Source of the DNA: Serratia odorifera
Lineage (GTDB): Bacteria; Pseudomonadota; Gammaproteobacteria; Enterobacterales; Enterobacteriaceae
NCBI RefSeq assembly: GCF_900635445.1
Contig: NZ_LR134117.1
Span: 372,001 to 436,000, forward strand
Reading direction: 5' to 3'
DNA: 64,000 nt
This document shows, piece by piece, positions 46,068 to 54,855 of the stretch (positions are counted from its first letter, which is position 1; each line of letters starts with the position of its first letter). Under the pieces are notes generated by a model. It made no database searches. It was not told the origin of the DNA and worked only from the letters and a program-made list of their open reading frames with translations. A program made the position numbers and the translations under genes.

Positions 46068-46231
46068 GTATTCAATCACAATAAGGTTCTGCGCAGTGAA
46101 ACAGCGTAATTTCCCCGTTTTAGCCGCAAAACGGCGATAACGCGGGAAAAATGTGCTTTATAAAGTAAAAAAATCGGTCGCGCGGCGCGCTGAAAAACGG
46201 CTAAATGGCGATACGTGACTCCGGAGGAAAG

Positions 46232-46693
46232 ATGAGCCAACAAATCGTATTTCTCAGTGATTATCCACAGTATGCCGATGTTTGCGCCGCCTGGGCTTTT
46301 GGTCAATGGGGCAGTCAACGCGGCGGCTCGCTGGAAGGCGCGCGTCAGCGCTACGCCCTGTGCAGCCAGTCCAGCGCAGACCATTTCACGCTAATGATGA
46401 TAGACGAGCAGCGCCCGCTGGCCATGGCCAGCCTGTGGCCAAGCGACGACCATCACCGCCGCGATCTCACGCCGTGGCTGGCCGGGGTGTTCGTTCATCC
46501 CGATCACCGCCGACAGGGTATCGCCCGGCGGCTTGAGCAGGCGGTGCTTGAGTTGGCGCAGCGCGGGGGCCATCCGCTATTGCACCTGCTCACCGATAAA
46601 TGCGAAGCGCTGTACGCCGCCTGGGGCTGGCGCACCATTGAACGCCGTCAACAGTACGGCGACCAGGTGGTGGTAATGGAAAAGCGCCTCTAA
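46232..46693 (+). CDS. GNAT family N-acetyltransferase
   Basis: This 153-residue acetyltransferase has motif A as WLAGVFVHPDHRRQGIARRLEQAVLELAQ and a C-terminal AAWGWRTIERRQQYG. The start MSQQIVFLSD has a CGGAGG site 7 bases away, better than an in-frame ATG 27 bases upstream. The substrate is unknown. Its last bases overlap the convergent methyltransferase gene. Confidence 0.88.
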   Translation: MSQQIVFLSDYPQYADVCAAWAFGQWGSQRGGSLEGARQRYALCSQSSADHFTLMMIDEQRPLAMASLWPSDDHHRRDLTPWLAGVFVHPDHRRQGIARRLEQAVLELAQRGGHPLLHLLTDKCEALYAAWGWRTIERRQQYGDQVVVMEKRL

Positions 46694-47247
46694 CGTGGGG
46701 TGCAGACATAGACCAGCGCAGGAGGGAAGTTACGCACCACCCGCTGCTTTTTCCAATGAAAATAACGCGACAGCAATTTTTCCGACAAATGGCTGTACTG
46801 GAACAACACCAGCGTCCCATCGCGGGTTCGCAGCCGTTCCTGCGCCTGCTGCAAGATGCGCATGCTGATTTTAAGCGGCATCGACAACAGCGGCAGACAT
46901 GAAAAAATAACGTCATAATCGCGCTCCAGCCGTTCTGCCGATTGTGCCATCACCCGCAGGCGCGGCGCATCGATCTGCCGCAGCTGGTGCACAAAGTTGG
47001 GCTGAATTTCATAGGCATCCACGTCGGCATCGGCGCGTATGCGCCCGAGAATTCGTTTGGTCAGCACGCCATCAGCCGCGCCCAATTCTGCAATGGTCAA
47101 CGCACGGGTCCATTCAATCTGGTTCAGCATCGCCTGGCAAAGCCAGGGGGAAGACGGTGCCAGCGTGCCAACGGTGCGTGGGGACGCCACAAACTGCTGT
47201 AGATAGGCAAAGTGATTTTTCAGTTGTAACCGTGTCGCGTTTATCAT
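46690..47247 (-). CDS. SAM-dependent methyltransferase, phospholipid methyltransferase-like
   Basis: This 185-residue protein has the SAM-binding motif TIAELGAADGVLTKRIL and an acidic YEIQPNF, within a small Rossmann fold similar to rRNA-adenine and PmtA-type methyltransferases. The N terminus (HFAYLQQFVASPRTVGTLAPSSPWL) is typical of the PmtA-like group. The acceptor is uncertain. It overlaps the convergent GNAT gene by 4 bases. Confidence 0.8.
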   Translation of the reverse strand: MINATRLQLKNHFAYLQQFVASPRTVGTLAPSSPWLCQAMLNQIEWTRALTIAELGAADGVLTKRILGRIRADADVDAYEIQPNFVHQLRQIDAPRLRVMAQSAERLERDYDVIFSCLPLLSMPLKISMRILQQAQERLRTRDGTLVLFQYSHLSEKLLSRYFHWKKQRVVRNFPPALVYVCTPR

Positions 47248-47351
47248 TGGAGACTCCTGCGTTAGGGATTCCCAATGTGCGCATAAATGCCAACGAGATC
47301 GTTAACATAATTCCGAAAGCGGCAGACACAGTTGTAATAAAATGCAACGGC

Positions 47352-47379
47352 AAAAAAATGGCCGCCTTCTTGGCGACCA
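47352..47379 (-). terminator. Terminator after the DUF1471 gene
   Basis: TGGTCGCC and GGCGGCCA (one wobble pair) are followed by seven T on the minus strand. Confidence 0.8.
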
Positions 47380-47399
47380 TATTTTTATTATCGATGTTG

Positions 47400-47669
47400 T
47401 TAACGGTAAATAACGGCATTACCGCGCCAACTGCTGGAATCACCAGGATTATCCAAACCGATAATACGGTAATACGAGGCGCCCTGTTCGGTGGCTTTTG
47501 ATTTCAGCGCACTGACGGCATCGTCCGGGGAGCCGGCAATGCCGGAAACCGAGACCACGCCGATGCTCTGCAGGTTGGCGGCCCGATCGTGACCCACCTG
47601 CGTGGCGGCCAGAGAAGAAAATGAAGCGGTTGCCATAACGGCGGCTGCGATGTAAGGATAAAGTTTCAT
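47400..47669 (-). CDS. YdgH/BhsA/McbA-like DUF1471 protein
   Basis: This 89-residue secreted protein has a Sec signal peptide (ending SSLAA, about residue 22) and one DUF1471 domain (LQSIGVVSVSGIAGSPDDAVSALKSKATEQGASYYRIIGL, ending GNAVIYR). Such periplasmic or outer-membrane proteins respond to stress and affect biofilm formation and permeability. An AGTCCGTC/ATG context gives only a weak ribosome site. Confidence 0.88.
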   Translation of the reverse strand: MKLYPYIAAAVMATASFSSLAATQVGHDRAANLQSIGVVSVSGIAGSPDDAVSALKSKATEQGASYYRIIGLDNPGDSSSWRGNAVIYR

Positions 47670-47972
47670 GACGGACTCCGAATATTGTTGGTTATTGTTA
47701 ACATCACGTTGTTAATTATTGGCCAAGCAGTGAAAGCGGACGTCATGCAACGTAAAGAACATCAATCTTTGTGAGTAAAATAAGGAGAAAGTACGTGTGA
47801 TTATGACCTGGTGATTACCGTCAAAGATTCACATCAGTAGCGAGGGGAATTTTATTTAAATAACAGCACGATGTCTGTCGATACCGTTTATTGTGCCGCA
47901 ACAGGTTTGTTCTCCGGACAAAAAAATCTGAGCTAGTCTTGTTTTGACGGTTATCATTTAACAGGGATACTT
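47670..47972. other. Gene-free stretch before ltrA
   Basis: About 300 AT-rich bases hold the divergent promoters of the DUF1471 gene and the LtrA-type gene. TTGACG at 47943 could be a -35, but I see no convincing -10, palindrome or hidden open frame. Confidence 0.5.
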
Positions 47973-49142
47973 ATGACCCCCAACCTGCTGCGCGAACGAA
48001 ATGGCCAGGGCGCTTCGGTTTCATTTTCCGAACTGCTGTTCGATCTGATCTATGTATTTGCCGTAACGCAACTCTCTCACTACTTGTTGCATCACCTGAC
48101 GCTGACAGGCGCGCTGCAAACCCTGTTGCTGTGGTTTGCCATCTGGCTGGCATGGCAATACACCGCCTGGGTCACCAACTGGTTCAATCCGGATACTCGC
48201 CAGATCCGCCTGCTGTTATTTACCATCATGCTACTGGGGCTTTTTGTCGCCTCCGCATTGCCGCAAGCGTTTGGCGAGCGTGGGCTGATATTTGCCGGTT
48301 GCTACATCACGCTGCAGGTGGGCCGTACGCTGGCGGTGCTGGCGCTGCTGAAACAGCACGCGTTACGCAAAAACTTCCAGCGCATACTCGGCTGGCTGAT
48401 CATTTCGGCGCTTTTCTGGCTGGCCGGGGGATTCAGCGAAGGCAATACCCGTCTGCTACTATGGGCCATCGCCGTATTGTGCGAATACATCTCGCCGATG
48501 TTTGGCTTCCGCCTGCCGCTGCTCGGCCGCTCGGACAGCGGCAGTGAATGGACGATTGAAGGCCACCACCTGGCCGAACGCTGTCAGCTGTTTGTGATTG
48601 TCGCGTTGGGTGAAACCATTCTGATTACCGGCTCCACGCTGAGCGAAATGGACATCTGGAGTGCGCCAACCCTGATTGCATCGCTGGTAGCGTTTATCGG
48701 CAGTCTGGCAATGTGGTGGGTGTATTTCGATACCAGCAGCAAAGCCGGCAGTCATGCCATCAGTCAGTCGGAAAATCCTGGCCAACTAGGCGCCTACTTC
48801 CACTATGTGCATGTGGCGTTGGTTGGGGCTATCATCATTTGCGCCGTCGCCAACGAGCTGGTTATCGCCCATCCCGACGGAGGTATTACCTCGGTTACCG
48901 CCGCCGTTCTGCTGCTCGGGCCGGCAGTCTATCTGTTCGCTAACGGGCTATACAAACGGCTGGTGTATCGGCGTTTCCCGCTGTCGCACCTGGTAGGCAT
49001 CCTGGCGTTAGTCGTGCTGACGCCGCTGGCCTACCTGACCGATCTGTTGATGGTCAATGGATTAACCACGCTGATAATGCTCGCAGTCGCCATCTGGGAA
49101 AGCATTTCTCGCCGACGCACGCCACATGCTGCTCACGCCTGA
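47973..49142 (+). CDS. Low temperature requirement protein A (LtrA) family
   Basis: This 389-residue integral membrane protein matches the LtrA family (PF06772), whose biochemical role is not established. About ten hydrophobic segments are visible, and the family motifs VSFSELLFDLIYVFAVTQLSH at the N terminus and HHLAERCQLFVIVALGETIL in the middle are intact. It ends against the phytase-like gene across a hairpin. Confidence 0.88.
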   Translation: MTPNLLRERNGQGASVSFSELLFDLIYVFAVTQLSHYLLHHLTLTGALQTLLLWFAIWLAWQYTAWVTNWFNPDTRQIRLLLFTIMLLGLFVASALPQAFGERGLIFAGCYITLQVGRTLAVLALLKQHALRKNFQRILGWLIISALFWLAGGFSEGNTRLLLWAIAVLCEYISPMFGFRLPLLGRSDSGSEWTIEGHHLAERCQLFVIVALGETILITGSTLSEMDIWSAPTLIASLVAFIGSLAMWWVYFDTSSKAGSHAISQSENPGQLGAYFHYVHVALVGAIIICAVANELVIAHPDGGITSVTAAVLLLGPAVYLFANGLYKRLVYRRFPLSHLVGILALVVLTPLAYLTDLLMVNGLTTLIMLAVAIWESISRRRTPHAAHA

Positions 49143-49166
49143 CCGCCTGCAGCGTCGCAAATGACC

Positions 49167-49188
49167 ACAGGCTCCACTCGGAGCCTGT
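49167..49188. terminator. Hairpin between convergent ltrA-type and phytase-like genes
   Basis: ACAGGCTCC and GGAGCCTGT with a 4-base loop, flanked by TGTTGTTA. Confidence 0.65.
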
Positions 49189-49204
49189 TGTTACTGCCGA
49201 GCGA

Positions 49205-50566
49205 CTAGATCAACGGCTGTGGTAACGTCAGTACCCACAGCTCGCTCAACGATTGCGGTTTTTCCAGCGGCAACAGTTCAATACGCGTCGGCACCACCTT
49301 GCCGTCCAGCATCAGACCGCCCTGCGCATTCCGTTGGTAATCGCCTACCTTGTTGGCCTTCGGTTGTGCATCCACCAGCCTGGCCTGCAAGCCGAAATCA
49401 TTGTCATTGATCACCGCCAGCGTGCGAGGGTCGATCAGCGCCAGACCTTCCACTTTTTCCTGCTGCCAGCCCAGCTTGCGCAGATCGGCCACTTCGCGTT
49501 TCTGTGCCAGCTGCACGCCGCGCCTGGCCAACGCTTTGGCATCATCATATTCAAGCGCTTTACCCTGGCCATCGAACGCCGTCAAATCGCTGGCCTGACG
49601 TAAATCAACCAGATATATCTTGTTGATCATCTGCTTGTTTTTGTCGCTACCTTGCTCGATAAGCAAAATACGCTGGTTATCTAGCGCCACGATATCGCCA
49701 ATTTTGGCGTCTTTGGCTTTTTTATAGCTATCGATATCAATCGGATAGCCATATTGCGCGGTCTTGCCACTGGCCGGGTCAACGCTCACCAGACGGGTAA
49801 ACTGCGCCGTATTTTTGGTTTTGCCGTCGACGTCGAGGGTGCTCTGCACCGCCGCCAGAATTCGGCCGTCCGGCAGACGCGTAATGCCCTCGAAGCCGCG
49901 GTTCGGCTGACGCCATTTAAGAATATTCGGCAGTCCAGCGGCTATCGCCTGCTCGCCCTGTTGCGGCTGCGGACCGTACTTGGCCAAAATCTTGCCTTTA
50001 TTGTCGACGTGGATCAGGAACGGACCGTATTCATCGCATAACCAATAGCCGCCATGACCATCCGGCGTGATGCCTTCGGTATCCAGCCCGCGCTTATCGC
50101 TCGGCAGCGTCTGTAGCCGGTCGTTCAACGCCACCTCATTGGTTGAGCCGATAAGGCCCGCCGGCAACGGCAATCCGACGATCGGCCCCTGGCCGTCATG
50201 CAACGGCCGCGCATTGCCGGCCACCGCCTGACCGTCGCTGATGCGGATATCCATCAGTAATGGCGTAAACTGCGGCGCGGCAAAGATTTTCGCTTCCTGC
50301 TTGCCCACCGTCGGCGCATCGGCATTCGGACCACGATCGGTGACGGTAGTCAATTGCAGCACATTCCCCTGCCTGCCGTTGAATACCAGCCCGGAGCCAA
50401 CGCCAACCGGCAGCCCCTGTGGAAAGTTGCTGGTAAATGCCCCTGCGTAACTGACGCGCTCGCCAGCGGGAAAACTGACGGCGTAACGCGCAACCTCGAT
50501 CTCTGTCGCGCCGGCAGCCAGCGGGAACAGCGCAGACAACAACAGGAAAAGCGTTTTTCTTCTCAT
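49205..50566 (-). CDS. Secreted phytase-like esterase domain protein
   Basis: This 453-residue exported protein has a signal peptide (ending LAAGA, about residue 20) and a phytase-like/esterase-like beta-propeller (PF13449 type): TTVTDRGPNADAP, GLDTEGITPDGHGGYWLCDEYGPFLIHV, RGFEGITRLPDGRILAAVQS and KVEGLALIDPRTLAVINDNDF carry the conserved acidic, probably calcium- and phosphate-handling residues. A Pho box upstream predicts induction by phosphate starvation, supporting a role in phosphate scavenging. Confidence 0.85.
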   Translation of the reverse strand: MRRKTLFLLLSALFPLAAGATEIEVARYAVSFPAGERVSYAGAFTSNFPQGLPVGVGSGLVFNGRQGNVLQLTTVTDRGPNADAPTVGKQEAKIFAAPQFTPLLMDIRISDGQAVAGNARPLHDGQGPIVGLPLPAGLIGSTNEVALNDRLQTLPSDKRGLDTEGITPDGHGGYWLCDEYGPFLIHVDNKGKILAKYGPQPQQGEQAIAAGLPNILKWRQPNRGFEGITRLPDGRILAAVQSTLDVDGKTKNTAQFTRLVSVDPASGKTAQYGYPIDIDSYKKAKDAKIGDIVALDNQRILLIEQGSDKNKQMINKIYLVDLRQASDLTAFDGQGKALEYDDAKALARRGVQLAQKREVADLRKLGWQQEKVEGLALIDPRTLAVINDNDFGLQARLVDAQPKANKVGDYQRNAQGGLMLDGKVVPTRIELLPLEKPQSLSELWVLTLPQPLI

Positions 50567-51010
50567 GATAGTTAAGCTCGGTAATGGGAAAGGATCGGCC
50601 GGCTGTCAGGGTAATTATCAGAAATGACGTTTTGATGACAGCGTTGCTTAATCTACTGAAATAACTGAAAACAAACCAATGGCAAATAGAAATAAGCAAT
50701 TAACCACTAAATATCGAACGGTAAAATCATATGGCATTTTTAATATTCTGCCCTTCGCGTTTTTCACCTGCTCATTTTAAATTCGCCGCGTGCGCAATAT
50801 TCCGATCCGATTGGCAAAAAATACCGCAATGAGTCGCCAGATTATGAAAATAACGCATTTCACATGGACAAAATAAGGCAACAGGGATTTAATAACCGCC
50901 CTAATCACAGGTGCACTAAGAAAGTTCTCAAGATACCTGCAATAAATAAAAAAGGTGTTCTATAGTTTTTAGTGCTAACGCCCGTTAGTTTATCCAGTAG
51001 GATGGAGTCT
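50567..51010. other. Intergenic region between the phytase-like gene and aqpZ
   Basis: This 444-base AT-rich region holds the Pho box of the phytase-like gene at one end and the aqpZ promoter with a perfect 14-base palindrome (CTAACG-CC-CGTTAG, 50975-50988) at the other. No open frame is credible between them. Confidence 0.6.
50624..50641 (-). promoter_or_regulatory. Pho box before the phytase-like gene
   Basis: On the minus strand CTGTCAT-N4-ACGTCAT forms two 7-base repeats 11 bases apart, matching the PhoB-box consensus at about 15 of 18 positions. GATAAT 4 bases downstream can be the -10, the same tight layout as in the phoB promoter. Confidence 0.7.
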
Positions 51011-51706
51011 ATGTCAAAGCGACTTTTTGCCGAATTTTTTGGCACATTTTGGTTGGTGTTTGGTGGTTGTGGCAGCGCAGTATTAGCCGCGGCTTTTCCT
51101 GAGTTGGGCATTGGTTTTGCCGGTGTCGCTCTCGCTTTCGGTCTTACCGTGGTAACCATGGCGTATGCCGTAGGGCATATTTCCGGCGGGCATTTTAACC
51201 CGGCCGTTACCGTCGGTTTATTTGCCGGCGGCCGCTTCCCGGCGAAAGACGTTATTCCGTATGTTATTGCTCAGGTCATTGGCGGTATTGCCGCAGCCGC
51301 GGTACTTTATCTGGTTGCCAGCGGCAAGGCCGGCTTTGATGTGACCGGCGGCGGTTTTGCTTCCAACGGTTACGGTGAGCATTCACCGGGCGGCTATTCT
51401 CTGCAGGCCGCCATCGTGATTGAATTGGTGCTGACCGCCTTCTTCCTGATTGTCATTCATGGTGCCACGGATAATCGCGCCCCTGCCGGCTTTGCGCCTC
51501 TGGCGATTGGTCTGGCTCTGACGCTGATCCACCTGATCAGTATTCCGGTGACCAATACCTCGGTCAACCCGGCGCGCAGCACCGGCGTGGCCATCTTCCA
51601 GGGCACCTGGGCATTGCAACAGCTGTGGGTGTTCTGGCTGGTGCCGTTGATCGGCGGCGTGGTTGGCGGCCTGATTTACCGTTGCCTGCTGGAAGAGAAA
51701 AAGTAA
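51011..51706 (+). CDS. aqpZ: Aquaporin Z
   Basis: AqpZ is the tetrameric inner-membrane water channel. The 231-residue protein has six membrane segments and both NPA loops, in SGGHFNPAVTVG and NTSVNPARSTG. The start MSKRLFAEFFGTFWLV has a GGAG site 5 bases upstream. A strong terminator follows. Confidence 0.96.
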   Translation: MSKRLFAEFFGTFWLVFGGCGSAVLAAAFPELGIGFAGVALAFGLTVVTMAYAVGHISGGHFNPAVTVGLFAGGRFPAKDVIPYVIAQVIGGIAAAAVLYLVASGKAGFDVTGGGFASNGYGEHSPGGYSLQAAIVIELVLTAFFLIVIHGATDNRAPAGFAPLAIGLALTLIHLISIPVTNTSVNPARSTGVAIFQGTWALQQLWVFWLVPLIGGVVGGLIYRCLLEEKK

Positions 51707-51725
51707 CCGGCAGGCGATTGTTATT

Positions 51726-51757
51726 GCAGGGCAACCCTGGCGGTTGCCCTGCGTTTT
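51726..51757 (+). terminator. Terminator after aqpZ
   Basis: GCAGGGCAACC and GGTTGCCCTGC form an 11-bp stem followed by GTTTT. Confidence 0.88.
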
Positions 51758-51764
51758 GCAGCGA

Positions 51765-52535
51765 TTACGCTTTTCTGGCGACCAGCATCATAATGTCGCA
51801 GGTAAAGGTGCCATCCTGCTGAATGGCGAAATGCTGTTTAACCTCGTCAGAAACGCTTTGCTGGTAGGCGCGAATGGCGGTGACAAAATGCTGCGGCGTA
51901 CGCATACGCGCTACCCAGCTGTCAAATGCCAACGCCAGCCGATCGCTGGTTGCCGCATCAATCACCAGCCCGGCTTCGGTCAATAAACGCAGCCACTCTC
52001 CCGGCGCGTAATTGTGTACGTGCGACGTATCACGCAGTGCTTCCACGGTTTGCAGATAGATATCCAGCAGTGGGTGTCCCGGTGAGACCACGTCCATGAA
52101 AATCGCCGTGCCGCCCGGTTTCAATACCCGTTTCACTTCACGCAACGCCTGACCAACATCGTGCCAATGGTGTGCCGAATAACGGCTGATCACCAGCTCA
52201 AAACTGGCGTCGGCAAACGGCAGCGCCTCCGCCATACCCTGCTGCACCTGCACGTTTTGCAACCCTTTTTCGTCGGCGGCTCGAGTGACCACCTCCAGCA
52301 TTTGCGCCGACAAATCATAAGCCACCACCTGCGCTACCTGCGCCGCGGCGGTAAAGCTGGCATGGCCGGCACCGCAGCCCAGATCCAGCAGTCGGGCGTG
52401 CGGGTGCTCGGCCAGTAACGCACTCAGACGCTGTAAATCCTTGCCCTGCGCGTGTACCGCGCTGGTCAGATAGGCATTGGCCTGTTCACCAAACTGGCGA
52501 TCGACGGCATTTTGATGACTGTTGTGATTGCTCAT
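51765..52535 (-). CDS. Class I SAM-dependent methyltransferase (UbiE/YafE-like)
   Basis: This 256-residue methyltransferase has motif I RLLDLGCGAGHASFTAA, the acidic AYDLSAQML and the post-motif LKPGGTAIFMDVVSP. It resembles E. coli YafE and menaquinone-type methyltransferases; the substrate is unknown. The ATG at 52535 has an AGGAGC site. It is divergent from an HTH/MmyB regulator, which probably controls it. Confidence 0.87.
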   Translation of the reverse strand: MSNHNSHQNAVDRQFGEQANAYLTSAVHAQGKDLQRLSALLAEHPHARLLDLGCGAGHASFTAAAQVAQVVAYDLSAQMLEVVTRAADEKGLQNVQVQQGMAEALPFADASFELVISRYSAHHWHDVGQALREVKRVLKPGGTAIFMDVVSPGHPLLDIYLQTVEALRDTSHVHNYAPGEWLRLLTEAGLVIDAATSDRLALAFDSWVARMRTPQHFVTAIRAYQQSVSDEVKQHFAIQQDGTFTCDIMMLVARKA

Positions 52536-52654
52536 GGTTGCTCCTTGATTATTGTGCGGCTCACGCCTATGCCGGATGGCTTTCGGCAACTATAATCAGC
52601 ACCATATACGGGTACAATATGTGCAGTTATCCTAGTATCAACCGGTACCAGCCT

Positions 52655-53440
52655 ATGCAAACTGATGATTTGTCCGGCCCGAAGGCCCTTGGCGCGTTCT
52701 TGCGCGCCCACCGTGAGCGCGTCACGCCAGAGATGATTGGCCTGCCCAGCAGCCCGCGTCGCCGTACCAGCGGCCTGCGGCGGGAAGAATTGGCGCAGGT
52801 CAGCGGTATCAGCGCTACCTGGTATACCTGGATTGAGCAGGGGCGAGACGTCTCGATATCACCGTTTACGCTGGCGCGCATCGCCAAGGCGCTGAAGCTC
52901 GGCTACGCCGAACGCCATTATCTGTTTACGCTGGCACGGGTGGCCGACCCGGAACAGGAACGCCAGCAAGACAGCGTCAACGACGCCGTCTTGCACAGCG
53001 TGCATCAGGTCAATGTCCCCTGCTATCTGCTGGATATCACCTGGAACGTGCTGGCATGGAATCAACCCGCGCAAGCGCTGTTTTCCGGCTGGCTCGGCCA
53101 GGCCAAGACCCCCAATCTGCTGCACTTTATGTTTTTCCACCCGTTGGCGAAAACGCTGGTCAGTGATTGGCACCATCGCGCGCGCCGGGTGGTAGCGGAA
53201 TTCCGTGCCGAAACCAGCCACCATCAGGCAACCGATCCGATGCGCGCCTTCGTGCGCAACATGACGCGTAACAGCGACGACTTCAACCATTGGTGGCAGC
53301 AGCATGACGTAATGGCGCGTGAAGGCGGGGAACGGCTGTTTGAGCATCCCCAGCAAGGCCGCCTGTATTATCAGCAAGTTACCTTTAACCCTGCGGAGAA
53401 CAACGTGCTGAAACTGGTGATGCTGCTACCGTTGCCGTAA
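52655..53440 (+). CDS. HTH transcriptional regulator with MmyB-like ligand domain
   Basis: This 261-residue regulator has an XRE-type helix-turn-helix (RRTSGLRREELAQVSGISATWYTWIEQGRDVSIS, about residues 25-65) followed by an MmyB-like PAS-fold domain (CYLLDITWNVLAWNQPAQALF) that binds fatty-acid-like ligands in relatives. I start at MQTDDL; MCSYPS 12 codons upstream is possible, and neither has a strong ribosome site. TATAAT at 52591-52596 can be its -10. It is divergent from the methyltransferase gene. Confidence 0.87.
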   Translation: MQTDDLSGPKALGAFLRAHRERVTPEMIGLPSSPRRRTSGLRREELAQVSGISATWYTWIEQGRDVSISPFTLARIAKALKLGYAERHYLFTLARVADPEQERQQDSVNDAVLHSVHQVNVPCYLLDITWNVLAWNQPAQALFSGWLGQAKTPNLLHFMFFHPLAKTLVSDWHHRARRVVAEFRAETSHHQATDPMRAFVRNMTRNSDDFNHWWQQHDVMAREGGERLFEHPQQGRLYYQQVTFNPAENNVLKLVMLLPLP

Positions 53441-53537
53441 TTGGTAACAAATTCGCAGACAGGTTTACCTATGGCGTATTTATTGGCTTGGGCAATCGCG
53501 CTAGGGTGGTAAGGCAAAACCCTATTGAGAGAATCCT

Positions 53538-54269
53538 ATGCAATCTGAAGAACAACGCCTTATTGATGGTCTGTTCAGCCGCTTAAAGCAAGCCGAGACT
53601 CAGACGAGCCAACGGGATAGTCAGGCTGAGCAGCAAATTAACCAGCACATCCGCGAGCAGCCTTCCGCGCCTTACTATATGGCGCAGGCGATGATCATTC
53701 AGGAAGCAGCGCTAAAACAGCTGGATCAGCGGGTGAAAGAGTTGGAAAACCAGCTCGCGCAACGCCAGCAAAACGCCCCGAGCCAGCAGAGCAGCGGCGG
53801 TTTTCTAGCCGGTCTGTTTGGCGGCGGTAACCGACAGGCCGCCACCACGCGCGAAGCGTACCAGACTCAACAGCCCGCCAATAACGGCTGGAACAGCCCG
53901 ACTCAGGGTAGCTATGCGCCGCAGCAGCCATATGCCCAACCGCAGGCGCCGTCACGCGCTGGCAGTTTCCTCGGTGGCGCGCTGCAAACCGCGGCCGGCG
54001 TGGCCGGTGGCGTGGTGCTGGCCGATATGCTGACCGGTATGTTCCGCCACTCTCAGCCGGAAGAGATAGTGAACATAATCAATGAACCCCCGCAAGATAA
54101 CGCGATGGATAATATTGATACTGCCAACAATCTTGATACATTCAATAACGGTGACGGCAGTTTTCTTAATCAGGGCAACAGCGGCCTGCAGGATGCCGAT
54201 TATCAGAACGACGATTTCGCTGATTTCGCCGACGATGACGGCTTTAACGACGACGATTCCTTCATTTAA
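53538..54269 (+). CDS. DUF2076 domain-containing protein
   Basis: This 243-residue protein of unknown function starts with a helical DUF2076 region (MQSEEQRLIDGLFSRLKQAE, PYYMAQAMIIQEAALKQLDQRVKELENQLAQ). A Gly/Gln/Pro-rich low-complexity linker follows (GGFLAGLFGGGNRQ, YAPQQPYAQPQAP), then a glycine-rich hydrophobic segment (FLGGALQTAAGVAGGVVLADML) that might sit in a membrane. It ends in a strikingly acidic Asn/Asp tail (DFADFADDDGFNDDDSFI). Confidence 0.88.
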   Translation: MQSEEQRLIDGLFSRLKQAETQTSQRDSQAEQQINQHIREQPSAPYYMAQAMIIQEAALKQLDQRVKELENQLAQRQQNAPSQQSSGGFLAGLFGGGNRQAATTREAYQTQQPANNGWNSPTQGSYAPQQPYAQPQAPSRAGSFLGGALQTAAGVAGGVVLADMLTGMFRHSQPEEIVNIINEPPQDNAMDNIDTANNLDTFNNGDGSFLNQGNSGLQDADYQNDDFADFADDDGFNDDDSFI

Positions 54270-54512
54270 TCCCCCGCTGTCAGCACGATATCGTGGTACT
54301 TACCTGAAATCCCCTACCGCCGCAGCGCATCAACTGCGGCGCTATTGCATCACCAGCGCGACACCAACGGCGAGGTTTGCGCATGCAGGGATAACTCGAC
54401 CAGGCGTCATCTGACGCGTTGAGCACATCGACGATGGAAAAGATGAAAGTTTGGCGGTTCACCCCAGACCGCATGCTGACCAGCAGCAGACGTTGACCAG
54501 GATGACTGAAGG

Positions 54513-54770
54513 TTACTGCGGTGTGTCGTCAGACGCGATCTTTGCCAGCGTCCGGCGGTAAGTTTTTACCTTGCGACGTTTTTTCAGCCAGGTGGTGGTC
54601 GCCACCAGACAGATAGCGCCGGACATGGTCAATACGCCGACGGGATGGCCATAAAACACCATCAAGACAAAATAGCAGGCAGAAACAATCGCTACCCATT
54701 TTGCCATATTGCCAATGGCGTTCTTCTCTTGGCTGAGTCGGCGGATATTTTCTTCTTCGCTGATTCCCAT
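54513..54770 (-). CDS. Small membrane protein, hypothetical
   Basis: This 85-residue protein is not recognised. A basic/acidic N terminus (MGISEEENIRRLSQEKNAIG) precedes two hydrophobic segments (WVAIVSACYFVLMVFYG and GVLTMSGAICLVATTTWL) and a Lys/Arg-rich tail (KKRRKVKTYRRTLAK), consistent with an inner-membrane hairpin. An AAGGAGAG site 5 bases before the ATG supports translation. Confidence 0.75.
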   Translation of the reverse strand: MGISEEENIRRLSQEKNAIGNMAKWVAIVSACYFVLMVFYGHPVGVLTMSGAICLVATTTWLKKRRKVKTYRRTLAKIASDDTPQ

Positions 54771-54855
54771 GGGCTCTCCTTATTATCGAACAGACCATTA
54801 TATGAGGGCGCACCGGTGCTATTTCAAGCAGTTAGCCGGTAAAAAAAAGTAAAGT

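Noticed and set aside
54280..54474. Short minus-strand frame after the DUF2076 gene
   Set aside because: No ribosome site, no recognisable features and unremarkable composition.
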